In this document: positions 8,818 to 17,805 of the stretch, in pieces
How positions within the stretch are numbered: position 1 is the stretch's first letter
Layout of the letters: each line of letters opens with the position of its first letter
Position numbers and translations under genes: made by a program
Assembly: GCF_009906855.1 (NCBI RefSeq)
Contig: NZ_CP047650.1
Coordinates: forward strand, 992,001-1,056,000
DNA: 64,000 nt
DNA from: Xylophilus rhododendri
GTDB taxonomy: Bacteria; Pseudomonadota; Gammaproteobacteria; Burkholderiales; Burkholderiaceae_C
Direction: 5' to 3'
The notes under the pieces: generated by a model
The model's input: only the letters and a program-made list of their open reading frames with translations
What the model was told of the DNA's origin: nothing
Database searches by the model: none

Positions 8818-9753
8818 ATGACCAAAGCCCGCCCTTACTTAGCGTCCCTGGCCGTCGGCATGGCGGTGCTGGCGGGATGCTCGACACTGGACTACAAGCA
8901 GCGCGAATGGATCTTCCAGCCCAGCGACCGTGCCTGGGGCAATGTGCAGGAAGCACCGGACATGCAGGACGTCTGGATCGACTTCCAGTCCGACACGGAA
9001 GCCGGCCCCGGCCGGCTCCACGCCCTGTGGCTGCCCGCCGCCACGCCCGAGAACCTGCCGCGCGCCGTCGCCGCCAAGGACAGCGAGACCCGCAGCGGCC
9101 CGCCCGTGCTGCTCTACCTGCACGGTGCACGCTGGAACGTGCTGGGTTCGGCCGGCCGCATCCGGCGCATGCAGGAGATGGGTTTCTCGGTACTGGCCAT
9201 CGACTACCGGGGTTTCGGCAAGAGCAGCGAAGCCCTCCCCTCCGAAGACACCGCCCGTGAAGACGCCCGCGCCGCCTGGGAATGGCTGGCCAAACGTTTC
9301 CCGGACCGCTCGCGTTATGTCTTCGGCCATTCGCTGGGCGGCGCCATCGCCATCGACCTGGCCACCAATATCGACGACGCCAGCGGCGTGATCGTCGAAG
9401 GCACCTTCACCAACATCACCGATGTGGTGAGCAATTTCAAATGGGGCTGGCTCCCGCTGTCGGCCCTGATCACCCAGCGCTTCGAATCCATCGACAAGGT
9501 GCGCCGCATCCATGCGCCGTTGCTGGTGGTGCACGGCACCGACGACAGCGTGATCCCCGCGGCCCTGGGCAAACGGCTCTATGAGGCCGCCTCGGTGCCC
9601 AAGCAGTTCGTGCTGGTGCAGGGCGGATCGCACTACAGCACCAATGCGGTCGGCGAGGCCCAGTACCGGCGGGCGCTGCATGGGCTCTTCGGGCTCAACA
9701 CGCTGGAAGCCCCGCAGGTGGCGCAGGCCGGCACGCTGGGCGCCACGCCCTGA
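8818..9753 (+). CDS. Lipoprotein alpha/beta hydrolase
   Basis: A 311-aa alpha/beta-hydrolase anchored as a lipoprotein. Its signal ends in VLAGCS, with Cys at about residue 20. The fold is shown by LYLHGARWN (oxyanion loop, residue about 100), the nucleophile elbow FGHSLGGA (Ser near 175), VVHGTDDSVIP (Asp) and QGGSHYST (His near 280). It resembles the BEM46/ABHD13-like group of envelope hydrolases. The substrate is not evident. The ATG at 8818 gives the proper signal peptide. It lies between mutL and miaA, with about 30 bases to miaA, so it may be read with miaA. Confidence 0.88.
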   Translation: MTKARPYLASLAVGMAVLAGCSTLDYKQREWIFQPSDRAWGNVQEAPDMQDVWIDFQSDTEAGPGRLHALWLPAATPENLPRAVAAKDSETRSGPPVLLYLHGARWNVLGSAGRIRRMQEMGFSVLAIDYRGFGKSSEALPSEDTAREDARAAWEWLAKRFPDRSRYVFGHSLGGAIAIDLATNIDDASGVIVEGTFTNITDVVSNFKWGWLPLSALITQRFESIDKVRRIHAPLLVVHGTDDSVIPAALGKRLYEAASVPKQFVLVQGGSHYSTNAVGEAQYRRALHGLFGLNTLEAPQVAQAGTLGATP

Positions 9754-9784
9754 AGCTTCGCAGGCGGTCTGCTAACCTCGCCCG

Positions 9785-10813
9785 ATGAGTGGCGCCGCGA
9801 CGAGTCTTTCTTCCCCTTCTTCCGTTACCGGCAGCGGCCTTCCGGTAATCGCGCTGGCCGGTCCCACGGCTTCGGGCAAGACGGCCGCGGCCCTGGCGCT
9901 GGCCCGCCACCTGGCGCCGCGCTTTCCTGTCGAGATCGTCAGCGTCGATTCGGCCCTGGTTTACCGCGGCATGGACATCGGCACCGCCAAGCCCGACGCG
10001 GCCGAGCTGGCCGCCGTGCCGCACCACCTGATCGACATCCTGGATGCCGCCGAACGCTACAGCGCCGCCGCCTTCGTGGCCGATGCCGGACGCTGCATCC
10101 GCGAGATCCGCCAGCGCGGGGCCCTGCCCCTGCTGGTCGGCGGCACCATGCTGTACTTCAAGGCCTTGTTCGATGGCCTGGATGCGATGCCGGCGGCCGA
10201 CCCCGCGATCCGCGCGGCCCTAGACGCCGAAGCCGCCGAGCGCGGCTGGGCCGCCCTGCATGCCGAACTGGCGCTGGTGGACCCCGCCACCGCGCAGCGC
10301 CTCGCCCCGCTGGACAGCCAGCGTATCCAACGTGCGCTGGAAGTCTTCCGCGCCACCGGCCAGCCGCTCAGCAGCTTCCACCAGCGCCAGCAGCGCGCCG
10401 CTTCAGCCGCGGGCGAGCCGAGCGCCGCCACCCTGGTCTCGCTGGAACCGGCGGACCGCGCCTGGCTGCACCGGCGCATCGCCCAGCGCTTCGACACCAT
10501 GCTGGAGCAGGGTTTTCTGGACGAAGTACGCAGCCTGCGCGCACGCGGCGACCTCTCGCTCGACCTGCCCTCGATGCGCTGCGTGGGCTACCGCCAGGCC
10601 TGGGAAACCCTGGACCAGTCCGCCCAACCCGATGCACGCCAGCTGCAGGACCTGCACGAACGCGGCGTCGCCGCCACCCGGCAGCTCGCCAAACGCCAGT
10701 TCACCTGGCTGCGCAGCCTGCCGCAGCGGCAGGTGGTGCCGGCCGATGCGCCGGATGCCCTGCAGCAGGTGATCGCCGCGGTGGACGGCCTGCTGGCGCG
10801 TGTGCCGGCATGA
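9785..10813 (+). CDS. miaA: tRNA dimethylallyltransferase MiaA
   Basis: Transfers a dimethylallyl group to A37 of tRNAs reading UNN codons, the first step to ms2i6A. It has 342 aa. The P-loop is [16 protein letters not shown] at about residue 20. The signatures [44 protein letters not shown] and [17 protein letters not shown] follow. The C-terminal part has [10 protein letters not shown] and [14 protein letters not shown]. The stop overlaps the start of the ABC ATPase gene (ATGA), so the two are probably coupled. Confidence 0.96.
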   Translation: MSGAATSLSSPSSVTGSGLPVIALAGPTASGKTAAALALARHLAPRFPVEIVSVDSALVYRGMDIGTAKPDAAELAAVPHHLIDILDAAERYSAAAFVADAGRCIREIRQRGALPLLVGGTMLYFKALFDGLDAMPAADPAIRAALDAEAAERGWAALHAELALVDPATAQRLAPLDSQRIQRALEVFRATGQPLSSFHQRQQRAASAAGEPSAATLVSLEPADRAWLHRRIAQRFDTMLEQGFLDEVRSLRARGDLSLDLPSMRCVGYRQAWETLDQSAQPDARQLQDLHERGVAATRQLAKRQFTWLRSLPQRQVVPADAPDALQQVIAAVDGLLARVPA

Positions 10814-11484
10814 GCGCTGACGCGGCGGTCGCCGTCCATGACCTGGCCAAGCGCTACGGCCCCGCCGCGGTCTTCGAGCATGTGGATTTCTCGGTCGCCG
10901 CCGGGGAGTTCGTCGCCATCGTCGGGCCCTCGGGGGTGGGCAAATCCACCCTGCTCAACTGCCTGGCCGGCCTGGACCGCTGGGACCAGGGCTCGGTGCG
11001 GGCCGCGGGCGTGACGCTGGACACGCTGGATGAAACCGCCCGCGCCCTGTGGCGCCGCCAGCATGTGGGCTTCGTCTTCCAGGCCTTCCATGTGCTGCCG
11101 CACCTCGACGTGGCGCAGAACATCGCCATGCCGCTGCTGCTGCTGGATGTGCCCAAGGCCGAACGCCAGGCACGGGTGCAGGCCATGCTCGAAGCCGTCG
11201 GCCTGCAGGGCCTGGGGCAGCGCCTGCCGCAGCAGCTCTCCGGCGGCCAGCTGCAGCGGGTGGCGATCGCCCGCGCGCTGGCCCACCGGCCGGCGCTGCT
11301 GCTGGCCGACGAGCCCACCGGCAACCTCGACCCCGAAACCGCCGCCCAGGTGATGGAGCTGCTGGTGGCCGAGGCCCGCCAGAACCGCGCCGCCCTGGTG
11401 CTGGTCACCCATTCGGACGGCGCCGCCGCCCGCGCCGACCGCCGGCTGCGCCTGGCGCGCGGCGGCATCGCCGACATCGGCTGA
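10810..11484 (+). CDS. ABC transporter ATP-binding protein, LolD/AttE-like
   Basis: ATPase subunit of a type VII (MacB/LolCDE-like) ABC system, 224 aa. Walker A is [12 protein letters not shown], the Q-loop lies in [12 protein letters not shown], the signature is [15 protein letters not shown], Walker B is [12 protein letters not shown] and the H-loop is LVTHSD. The gene overlaps miaA by four bases. It is followed after 11 bases by a fused FtsX-type permease and then by an AttH-like protein, the composition called AttEFGH in Agrobacterium-type annotations. The family name is from recall; transported substrate unknown. Confidence 0.92.
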   Translation: MSADAAVAVHDLAKRYGPAAVFEHVDFSVAAGEFVAIVGPSGVGKSTLLNCLAGLDRWDQGSVRAAGVTLDTLDETARALWRRQHVGFVFQAFHVLPHLDVAQNIAMPLLLLDVPKAERQARVQAMLEAVGLQGLGQRLPQQLSGGQLQRVAIARALAHRPALLLADEPTGNLDPETAAQVMELLVAEARQNRAALVLVTHSDGAAARADRRLRLARGGIADIG

Positions 11485-11495
11485 GCCGGATCGCC

Positions 11496-14075
11496 ATGCA
11501 GGCCGGCGCACGCGAGCTGTTCATGGTCTTCTCCTGGCAGGAGATCCGCCGCCATCCGGCGCGCCAGCTGGTCGCCGTGATGGCCGTGATGCTGGGCGTG
11601 GCCCTGGCCTTCGCGGTGCACCTGGTCAACGCTTCGGCGCTGGACGAATTCGCCCAGGCCGCCCGTTCGCTCGACGGCCGGCCCGACCTGGAACTGCGCG
11701 CGGTGCGCGAGACCTTTTCCGACCAGGGCCTGGCGCGCATCTCCGCCCTGCCCGGCGTGGCCGTCGCGGTGCCGGTGCTGGAAGCCACGGTGAACGCGCA
11801 GGCCGCCGATGCGCGGCGGCCCATCGCCCTGCGCCTGCTCGGCACCGATGCGCTGTCGGTGGCCCGTACCGCACCCGCCCTGCTGCCGCAGACCCTGCCC
11901 GGCGCCGACCGGCTGGACCTGTTCGCGGGCGATGCGGTCTTCCTCAACGCCGCCGCGCTGCGGGCCCTGGGATTGGACGGCCAGGCCCGCGCTGGCGCGG
12001 CGCTGCGGCTGCAGGCCGGACTATCGCGCCACGAACTGCGGCTGGCCGGCACCGTGGCCGCCGGCGGCGCGCCGCTGGCCGTGATGGACATCGCCGCCGC
12101 CCAGGCCGTGCTGGGGCTGGGCGGACAGCTCTCGCGCATCGAGCTGCGGCTGTCGCCCGGCGCCGATGCGGCCACGACAGCCAAGGCCCTGCAGGCCTTG
12201 CCCGACGCCGCCGGTGCAGCCGTGGCGGCGCCGGAAGACAGCAGCAGCCGCATCGGCAACCTGTCGCGCGCCTACCGCGTCAACCTCGCGGTGTTGGCGT
12301 TGATCGCGCTGTTCACCGGCGCCTATCTGGTCTTTTCGATGACCGCGCTGTCGGTCGCCAAACGGGCGCCGCAGTTCGCCCTGCTCGGCGTGCTGGGCCT
12401 GACGCCGCGCGGCCGGCGCGCCCTGGTGCTGGCCGAGGCCGGCCTGCTGGGCGCCATCGGAAGCGGCCTGGGCCTGCTGCTGGGCGGCACGCTGGCCGCG
12501 CTGGCGCTGCGGCTGCTGGGCGGCGACCTGGGCGGCGGTTATTTCGGCGGCGGCACGCCGCGCCTGCAGCTGGAGCCGGCCGCCGCCCTGGTCTACGGCC
12601 TGCTCGGCATCGCCGCCTCGCTGGTCGGCGCCTGGTGGCCGGCCCGTACCGCCGACCGCCTGCCGCCGGTGCACACCCTCAAGGGACTGGGCGCCGGGGC
12701 CGACGCACCGCCCCGTCCGGCCATCGCGCTGCTGCTGCTCATCGGCGGCGGCCTGCTGGCGCTGGCGCCGCCGATCGCCGGGATACCGCTGGCCGCCTAT
12801 GCCTCGGTGGCGCTGATCCTGGTCGGCGGCATCGCCGCCCTGCCCTGGCTGGTCGGCCTGCTGCTGGACCGGCTGGAGCCGCTGGCGCAGAACCAGGTCC
12901 TGGCCCTGCTCGGCGTGGAGCGTGCCCGCCGCATGCGCGGCACGGCGGCGGTGGCCGTCGGCGGCGTGGTGGCCTCGCTGGCGCTGGCGGTGGCGCTCAC
13001 GGTGATGGTGGCGAGTTTCCGCGGCTCGGTCGCCCAGTGGCTGGACAGCGTGCTGCCCGCCGACCTGGTCCTGCGCCTGGCCGCACCCGGCAACGCTTCG
13101 GACGCCGCCGCGTTCGATGCCGGTCTGGCCGGCGCCGCCAGCGCCCTGCCCGGCATCGCCCGGGTGCAGGCCGCCCGGCTGCAGCGCCTGCAGCTCGATC
13201 CGGCGCGGCCGGCGGTGCTGCTGGTGGCCCGCCCCATCGACAGCACGCCCGGAGGCGCCGCCCAGGTGCTGCCGCTGCGCGATACGCCGCTGGCGCCTCC
13301 GCCCGGGCAGATCGCCATCTACGTCAGCGAAGCGATGGAGCAGCTCTACGGCGCCCACCCCGGCACCTTGTTCCCGGCGCTGGACCGGGCCTTCCCCGAA
13401 ACACCGCCCGGCCGCTTCTTCGTGGCCGGCGTGTGGCGCGACTACGCCCGCCAGTTCGGCGCCATCGCCATCGACCGCGATGCCTACCGGCGCCTGTCCG
13501 GCGACGACCGGGCCAACGAACTGGCCTTGTGGCTGGCACCCGGCGCCGACATCGCCGCCGTACGGCCCGCGCTCGCCGCGCTGGTGCGCCAGCGCTCCGG
13601 CGGCGCGGAGCCCGAGATCGCCTCCAGCGCCGAACTGCGCGGCACCGCCCTGCGCATCTTCGACCGCAGTTTCGCCGTCACCTACTGGCTGCAGGCCGTG
13701 GCCGTGGGCATCGGCCTGGCCGGCGTGGCGGCCAGCTTCGGCGCGCAGGTGCTGGCCCGGCGCAAGGAGTTCGGCCTGCTCGCCCACCTGGGGCTGACAC
13801 GCCGGCAGATCCTGGCGGTGGTCGCCGTGGAAGGCGCCGCCTGGACGGCCATCGGCGCGGTGGCCGGCGTGGCGCTGGGCCTGGCTGTGGCGGCGGTGCT
13901 GGTGCATGTGGTCAATCCGCAGAGTTTTCACTGGACCATGGACCTGCGCATCCCCGCCTGGCGCCTGGGCCTGCTGGCCCTGGCCGTGGTGGCCGCCGGC
14001 ACCGTCGCCGCGCGCCTGGCGGGCTCGGCGGCGGCCAGCCGCGATGCGGTGCTGGCGGTGAAGGAGGACTGGTGA
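11496..14075 (+). CDS. FtsX-like ABC permease, AttF/AttG-type fusion
   Basis: Large permease of 859 aa with two FtsX-type halves. After a first helix (residues about 25-45) comes a long periplasmic domain to about residue 255. A group of helices follows (ALIALFTGAYLVFSM through about residue 470), then two more helices (about 475-530). A second periplasmic region spans about 560-715. The last three-helix FtsX unit starts at WLQAVAVGIGLAGVAASFG and contains RRKEFGLLAHLGLTRRQIL, the cytoplasmic coupling loop. It works with the upstream ATPase. The ATG at 11496 is preceded by a weak ribosome site; ATG 11523 (MVFSWQEIRRHPA) is an alternative. It overlaps the next gene by four bases. Confidence 0.88.
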   Translation: MQAGARELFMVFSWQEIRRHPARQLVAVMAVMLGVALAFAVHLVNASALDEFAQAARSLDGRPDLELRAVRETFSDQGLARISALPGVAVAVPVLEATVNAQAADARRPIALRLLGTDALSVARTAPALLPQTLPGADRLDLFAGDAVFLNAAALRALGLDGQARAGAALRLQAGLSRHELRLAGTVAAGGAPLAVMDIAAAQAVLGLGGQLSRIELRLSPGADAATTAKALQALPDAAGAAVAAPEDSSSRIGNLSRAYRVNLAVLALIALFTGAYLVFSMTALSVAKRAPQFALLGVLGLTPRGRRALVLAEAGLLGAIGSGLGLLLGGTLAALALRLLGGDLGGGYFGGGTPRLQLEPAAALVYGLLGIAASLVGAWWPARTADRLPPVHTLKGLGAGADAPPRPAIALLLLIGGGLLALAPPIAGIPLAAYASVALILVGGIAALPWLVGLLLDRLEPLAQNQVLALLGVERARRMRGTAAVAVGGVVASLALAVALTVMVASFRGSVAQWLDSVLPADLVLRLAAPGNASDAAAFDAGLAGAASALPGIARVQAARLQRLQLDPARPAVLLVARPIDSTPGGAAQVLPLRDTPLAPPPGQIAIYVSEAMEQLYGAHPGTLFPALDRAFPETPPGRFFVAGVWRDYARQFGAIAIDRDAYRRLSGDDRANELALWLAPGADIAAVRPALAALVRQRSGGAEPEIASSAELRGTALRIFDRSFAVTYWLQAVAVGIGLAGVAASFGAQVLARRKEFGLLAHLGLTRRQILAVVAVEGAAWTAIGAVAGVALGLAVAAVLVHVVNPQSFHWTMDLRIPAWRLGLLALAVVAAGTVAARLAGSAAASRDAVLAVKEDW

Positions 14076-15184
14076 ACACGCGCCGCCAATGGCTGGCCGC
14101 CGCCGCGCTCGCGCTCGGCCTGCCGCCGCTGCGTGTGTTCGCCGCGCCGGCCGGCCTGGTCTTTCCGCGCGACTTCGGCGCCCATCTCGAAAGCCGCACC
14201 GAGTGGTGGTACATCACCGGCCACGCCGTGCAGGGCGCGCGCCGCTTCGGCTTCCAGATCACCTTCTTCAAGAGCCGGGTGCCGGGTGCGCAGTCGCTGG
14301 AATCGCGGCTGGCGGCGCGGCAATTGCTGTTCGCCCATGCGGCGATCACCGACATCGGCGGCGCCAGGCTGCTGCACGACCAGCGCATGGCCCGCTGGTC
14401 CGGCCTGCCGCAGGCGCAGGACGGCTTCGGCCAGGGTTTCGCCTCCCTGGCCGATACCGATCTGCGTATAGGCACCGGCGACAGCGCCTGGACGCTGCGC
14501 CGCCAGGGCGCTCAACTGCACGCACGCGCCGTCTCCGAACATTTCGCCTTCGATCTCGACCTGTCCGCGACCCAGCCCGTGCTGCTGCAAGGCGCGGGCG
14601 GCATCTCCCAGAAAGGGCCGCTGCCCGAACAGAACAGCCACTACTACAGCCTGCCGCAGCTGCAGGTGCGCGGCCAGCTGCAGGTGGATCGCCAGCGATT
14701 TGCCCTCGACGCGGCAGGCCCCGCCGACAACGCCGCCTGGCTCGACCACGAATGGAGCGCCGAGATCATGCCGCCCGGCGCGGTCGGCTGGGACTGGACC
14801 GGCATCAACGGTTTCGACGGTGCGGCCCTCACCCTGTTCCGCCTGCGCCGCGCGGATGGCGGCGCGCTCTGGGCCGGCGGCTCCTGGCGGGCTTCAGCCC
14901 AGGCGCCTGTGCAGAACTTGGCGCCGGAGGGCATCCGCTTCGAAGCGCTGCGCCACTGGACCAGCCCACGCACCGGTGTGCGCTACCCCGTCGAATGGCG
15001 GCTCGACACCCCCGTCGGCCGCTTCAGCCTGCATGCCCTGCTGGACGACCAGGAACTCGACAGCCGCGCCTCCACCGGGGCGGTGTACTGGGAAGGGATT
15101 TCGGAGTTGCGCGATGCCCAGGGCAAAGCTGTGGGCCGTGGTTATCTGGAACTCACCGGATATCAAGCGCCGTTGAGGATGTAG
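14072..15184 (+). CDS. AttH/CrtC-like (lipocalin-like) exported protein
   Basis: A 370-aa protein of the AttH / carotenoid-1,2-hydratase-like family (two lipocalin-like beta domains). The family hallmark TEWWYITGHA lies at about residue 45, with ARRFGFQITFFKSR, a SHYYSLPQL segment and DHEWSAEIMPPGAVGWDWTG near residue 235. The N-terminus (GTG start; RRQWLAAAALALGLPPL) is an export signal, so the protein acts outside the cytoplasm. The start codon overlaps the permease stop (GTGA), so ATPase, permease and this protein form one tightly coupled operon. No carotenoid genes are nearby, so a hydratase role is unlikely; it probably assists the ABC exporter or processes its cargo. Confidence 0.85.
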   Translation: MNTRRQWLAAAALALGLPPLRVFAAPAGLVFPRDFGAHLESRTEWWYITGHAVQGARRFGFQITFFKSRVPGAQSLESRLAARQLLFAHAAITDIGGARLLHDQRMARWSGLPQAQDGFGQGFASLADTDLRIGTGDSAWTLRRQGAQLHARAVSEHFAFDLDLSATQPVLLQGAGGISQKGPLPEQNSHYYSLPQLQVRGQLQVDRQRFALDAAGPADNAAWLDHEWSAEIMPPGAVGWDWTGINGFDGAALTLFRLRRADGGALWAGGSWRASAQAPVQNLAPEGIRFEALRHWTSPRTGVRYPVEWRLDTPVGRFSLHALLDDQELDSRASTGAVYWEGISELRDAQGKAVGRGYLELTGYQAPLRM

Positions 15185-15199
15185 GGCGGTTGGCCTTTT

Positions 15200-15777
15200 C
15201 TACTTCTTCTACTCCTACTGAGGGTGGAGGTGGGGCTGGCGTCGCCCCACACCCCCGGTAACTTTCTTTCCATTGAAAGAAAGTCACCAAAGAAAAATTA
15301 AAAAGCGGGATCGGGGACGGGCTTTCGCCCGGGTCGGGCCTTTGTTTCGCTGCGCTTCACTCGGCTCTCCGCATGGCGAATTGGGCTCAGCAACGATTGC
15401 TGATGCTCGAGGATCGGGACGCTCGTTCGCCAAAAGCTTCACGCTCAGCCGACCGACAAGTTTGATCAAGCGCCGCGTCCAATCCGCTGGAAACCGCCAG
15501 TGCACCAAAACAAGCGTTCACCAAGCGCGTCAGTGCGTGAAGCTTTTGGCGAGCGGGCGGCCCGAACCTCGAGCATTCGTTCCGGTTGCTGAGCTCACTA
15601 CGCCATGCCGAGAGCCGAGTGAAGCGCAGCGAAACAATGACCCGACCCGGGCGAAAGCCCGTCCCCGATCCCGCTTTTTAATTTTTCTTTGGTGACTTTC
15701 TTTCAATGGAAAGAAAGTTACCGGGGGTGTGGGGCGACGCCAGCCCCACCTCCACCCTCGGTAGGAGTAGAAGAAGT
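15200..15777. repeat. Palindromic element with ~240-bp inverted-repeat arms
   Basis: Bases about 15200-15443 and about 15535-15777 are inverted copies of each other with only scattered mismatches, separated by about 90 bases. Each arm carries nested short hairpins, for example ACTTTCTTTCCATTGAAAGA near 15261 and GGGCTTTCGCCC near 15320. The element fills the gap between two convergent genes. The frames open inside it (15273-15695, 15284-15508, 15530-15784) encode near-identical peptides only because the arms are inverted copies; I regard them as non-coding. Related repeats are common between genes in Comamonadaceae (from recall). Possible roles are a bidirectional terminator or a non-autonomous mobile element. 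Confidence 0.85.
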
Positions 15778-15818
15778 GAATCAAGGGACCAACAAGCAGC
15801 GGACCAGAAATACCAAAC

Positions 15819-16796
15819 TCACCGCCTCCCCCGCAAGGCCAAAGCCTGCACTTCCCCCATCACCCCGCGCCGGAACGCCAGCACGCAGACCACGAAGATC
15901 AGCCCGGTCACCATGGTCACCGACTCACCCAGCGTGCCGAACCAGCCGACCCCGGTGAGCGATGCCAGCCCGTTGCCGATCTCCCCGAGCTTGTTCTCCA
16001 GCAGCACCACCACGCAGGCACCGACGAGCGGTCCGGACAGGGTGCCCATGCCGCCCACCAGCGTCATCAGGATCACCGCACCGGAAGCCGTCCAGTGCAC
16101 ATCCGACAGCGTGGCGAAACCCAGCACCAGCGTCTTCAACGCCCCCGCCAGCCCGGCCAGCGCGGCCGACAGCACGAAGGCCAGCAGCTTGAAGCGGTGC
16201 GTGTCGTAGCCCAGCGAGATGGCCCGCGGCTCGTTCTCCTTGATGCCGCGCAGCACCTGCCCGAACGGCGAATGCACCGTGCGCACGATCAGCAGAAAGG
16301 CCAGCACCACCACCGCCAGCGCCACGTAGTACATGGTGCGGTCGTCGCCCAGGTCCAGCAGGCCGAAGAGCTTGCCGCGCGGCACGCCCTGCAGCCCGTC
16401 CTCGCCGCCGGTGAACGGCGCCTGCAGCGCGGCGAAATACACCATCTGCGCCAGCGCCAGCGTGATCATCGCGAAGTAGATGCCCTGGCGCCGGATCGCC
16501 AGCAGCCCGAACAACAGCCCCAGCAGCGCGCCCACCGCCGTGCCCAGCAGCAGGGCCAGCTCGGGCGTGAAATGCCAGGCCTTGATCGCATGACCCGCCA
16601 CATAGGCCGATCCCCCGAAGAAGGCCGCATGGCCGAAGGACAGCAGGCCGGTGTAGCCCAGCAGCAGGTTGAAGGCCACGGCGAAGAGCGCGAAGCACAT
16701 CAGCTTCATCACGAACACCGGATAGGCGCCGGCGAAGGGCGCGGCCAGCATGGCGATCAGCAGCAGGGCCCAGCAAAGCGGTGCGAGTTTCTTCAT
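15819..16796 (-). CDS. livM: Branched-chain amino-acid ABC transporter permease LivM
   Basis: Inner-membrane permease of 325 aa with about ten hydrophobic segments. The LivM signatures are NLLLGYTGLLSFGHAAFFG (about residue 42) and the EAA-like loop GIKENEPRAISLGYDTHRFK (about residue 190), followed by ALKTLVLGFATLSDVHW. It is the last gene of the operon livG-livF-livK-livH-livM. Six bases separate it from livH. Downstream it faces the palindromic element. Confidence 0.94.
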   Translation of the reverse strand: MKKLAPLCWALLLIAMLAAPFAGAYPVFVMKLMCFALFAVAFNLLLGYTGLLSFGHAAFFGGSAYVAGHAIKAWHFTPELALLLGTAVGALLGLLFGLLAIRRQGIYFAMITLALAQMVYFAALQAPFTGGEDGLQGVPRGKLFGLLDLGDDRTMYYVALAVVVLAFLLIVRTVHSPFGQVLRGIKENEPRAISLGYDTHRFKLLAFVLSAALAGLAGALKTLVLGFATLSDVHWTASGAVILMTLVGGMGTLSGPLVGACVVVLLENKLGEIGNGLASLTGVGWFGTLGESVTMVTGLIFVVCVLAFRRGVMGEVQALALRGRR

Positions 16797-16802
16797 GGTG
16801 TT

Positions 16803-17678
16803 TCAGGCTTCCTTTCCGAACAGGCCGGCCGGCCGCACCAGCAGCACCAGGGCCATGATCAGGAACACCACGGTGGACGAGGCCTCGGGATAGAACACCT
16901 TGGTCAGCCCTTCGATCACACCCAGCCCCAGCCCGGTAAGGATGGAACCCATGATCGAGCCCATGCCGCCGATCACCACCACCGCGAACACCACGATGAT
17001 CAGGTTCTGCCCCATCAGCGGCGTCACCTGGATCACCGGCGCCGCCAGCACCCCGGCGAAGGCCGCCAGCGCCACGCCGAAGCCGTAGGTCAGCATCACC
17101 ATCAGCGGCACGTTCACGCCGAAGGCCTCCACCAGCCGCGGGTTCTCGGTGCCGGCGCGCAGGTAGGCGCCCAGGCGGGTTTTCTCGATCAGGAACCAGG
17201 TCGCCAGGCAGATGGTCAGCGAGATCAGCACCACCCAGGCCCGGTAGTTGGGCAGCATCATGAAGCCGACGTTGGTGGCGCCGTCGAGCAGCTCCGGCGG
17301 GTCGTAGCCCAGGCCCGAGACGCCGTAGATCGAGCGGAACACGCCTTCGATCAGCAGCGTGAGGCCGAGCGTGAGCAAGAGCCCGTACAGCGGATCGAGC
17401 CGGTAGATATGGCGCAGCAGCAGCCGCTCCAGCACGATGCCGAACAGGCCCACCAGCAGCGGCGCCACGATCAGCATCACCCAGTAGTCGATGTTCCAGT
17501 AGGTGGCGCCCATCCAGGCGAAGAGCGCCCCCATCATGAACAGCGCGCCATGGGCGAAGTTGATCACCCCCAGCAGGCCGAAGATGACCGCCAGGCCCAG
17601 GCTCAGCATCGCGTAGAAAGAGCCGTTGACCAGCCCCAACAGCAGTTGGCTGAGCAATCCAGGCAGGGAAACCGTCAT
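16803..17678 (-). CDS. livH: Branched-chain amino-acid ABC transporter permease LivH
   Basis: Permease partner of LivM, 291 aa. It starts MTVSLPGLLSQLLLGLVNGS and has the LivH signature ALGLAVIFGLLGVINFAHG-like sequence (here LSLGLAVIFGLLGVINFAHG) at about residue 27, plus RAGTENPRLVEAFGVNV in the cytoplasmic coupling loop. Hydrophobic segments number about eight. About 127 bases separate it from livK upstream, and that gap carries a hairpin-rich repeat, so its expression may differ from that of the first three genes. Confidence 0.94.
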   Translation of the reverse strand: MTVSLPGLLSQLLLGLVNGSFYAMLSLGLAVIFGLLGVINFAHGALFMMGALFAWMGATYWNIDYWVMLIVAPLLVGLFGIVLERLLLRHIYRLDPLYGLLLTLGLTLLIEGVFRSIYGVSGLGYDPPELLDGATNVGFMMLPNYRAWVVLISLTICLATWFLIEKTRLGAYLRAGTENPRLVEAFGVNVPLMVMLTYGFGVALAAFAGVLAAPVIQVTPLMGQNLIIVVFAVVVIGGMGSIMGSILTGLGLGVIEGLTKVFYPEASSTVVFLIMALVLLVRPAGLFGKEA

Positions 17679-17712
17679 GGGCAGGGCCGTCCGATCAGAA
17701 AGAAGCTATCTC

Positions 17713-17803
17713 ATGGAACACCGCCGACCGGCTTTGCCGGTTGGCAGGTGTTGCCCCCGTGAGGGGGTTGGCGAAGACACGAAGTGCGCAGCCTGGGGGT
17801 GGT
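17713..17803. repeat. Hairpin-rich intercistronic repeat between livK and livH
   Basis: Two stem-loops lie in the 127-base gap: ACCGGCTTTGCCGGT (17727-17741) and CCCCCGTGAGGGGG (17754-17767). The surrounding sequence (GGCGAAGACACGAAGTGCGC) is of a kind repeated between many Comamonadaceae genes, as far as I recall. Such stems can act as partial terminators or protect the upstream RNA from 3' decay, which would favour the receptor over the permeases. Confidence 0.6.
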
Positions 17804-17805
17804 CC

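Noticed and set aside
12021..13931. 636-residue minus-strand frame opposite the FtsX-type permease
   Set aside because: Gln/Arg/His-rich mirror of a membrane protein gene; no membrane helices or motifs of its own. The + strand has clear FtsX features and operon overlaps.
15273..15784. Three small open frames in the palindromic element, encoding near-identical KESHQRKIKKRDRGRAF peptides
   Set aside because: They arise because the arms are inverted copies. No ribosome sites or conserved function; treated as non-coding repeat.
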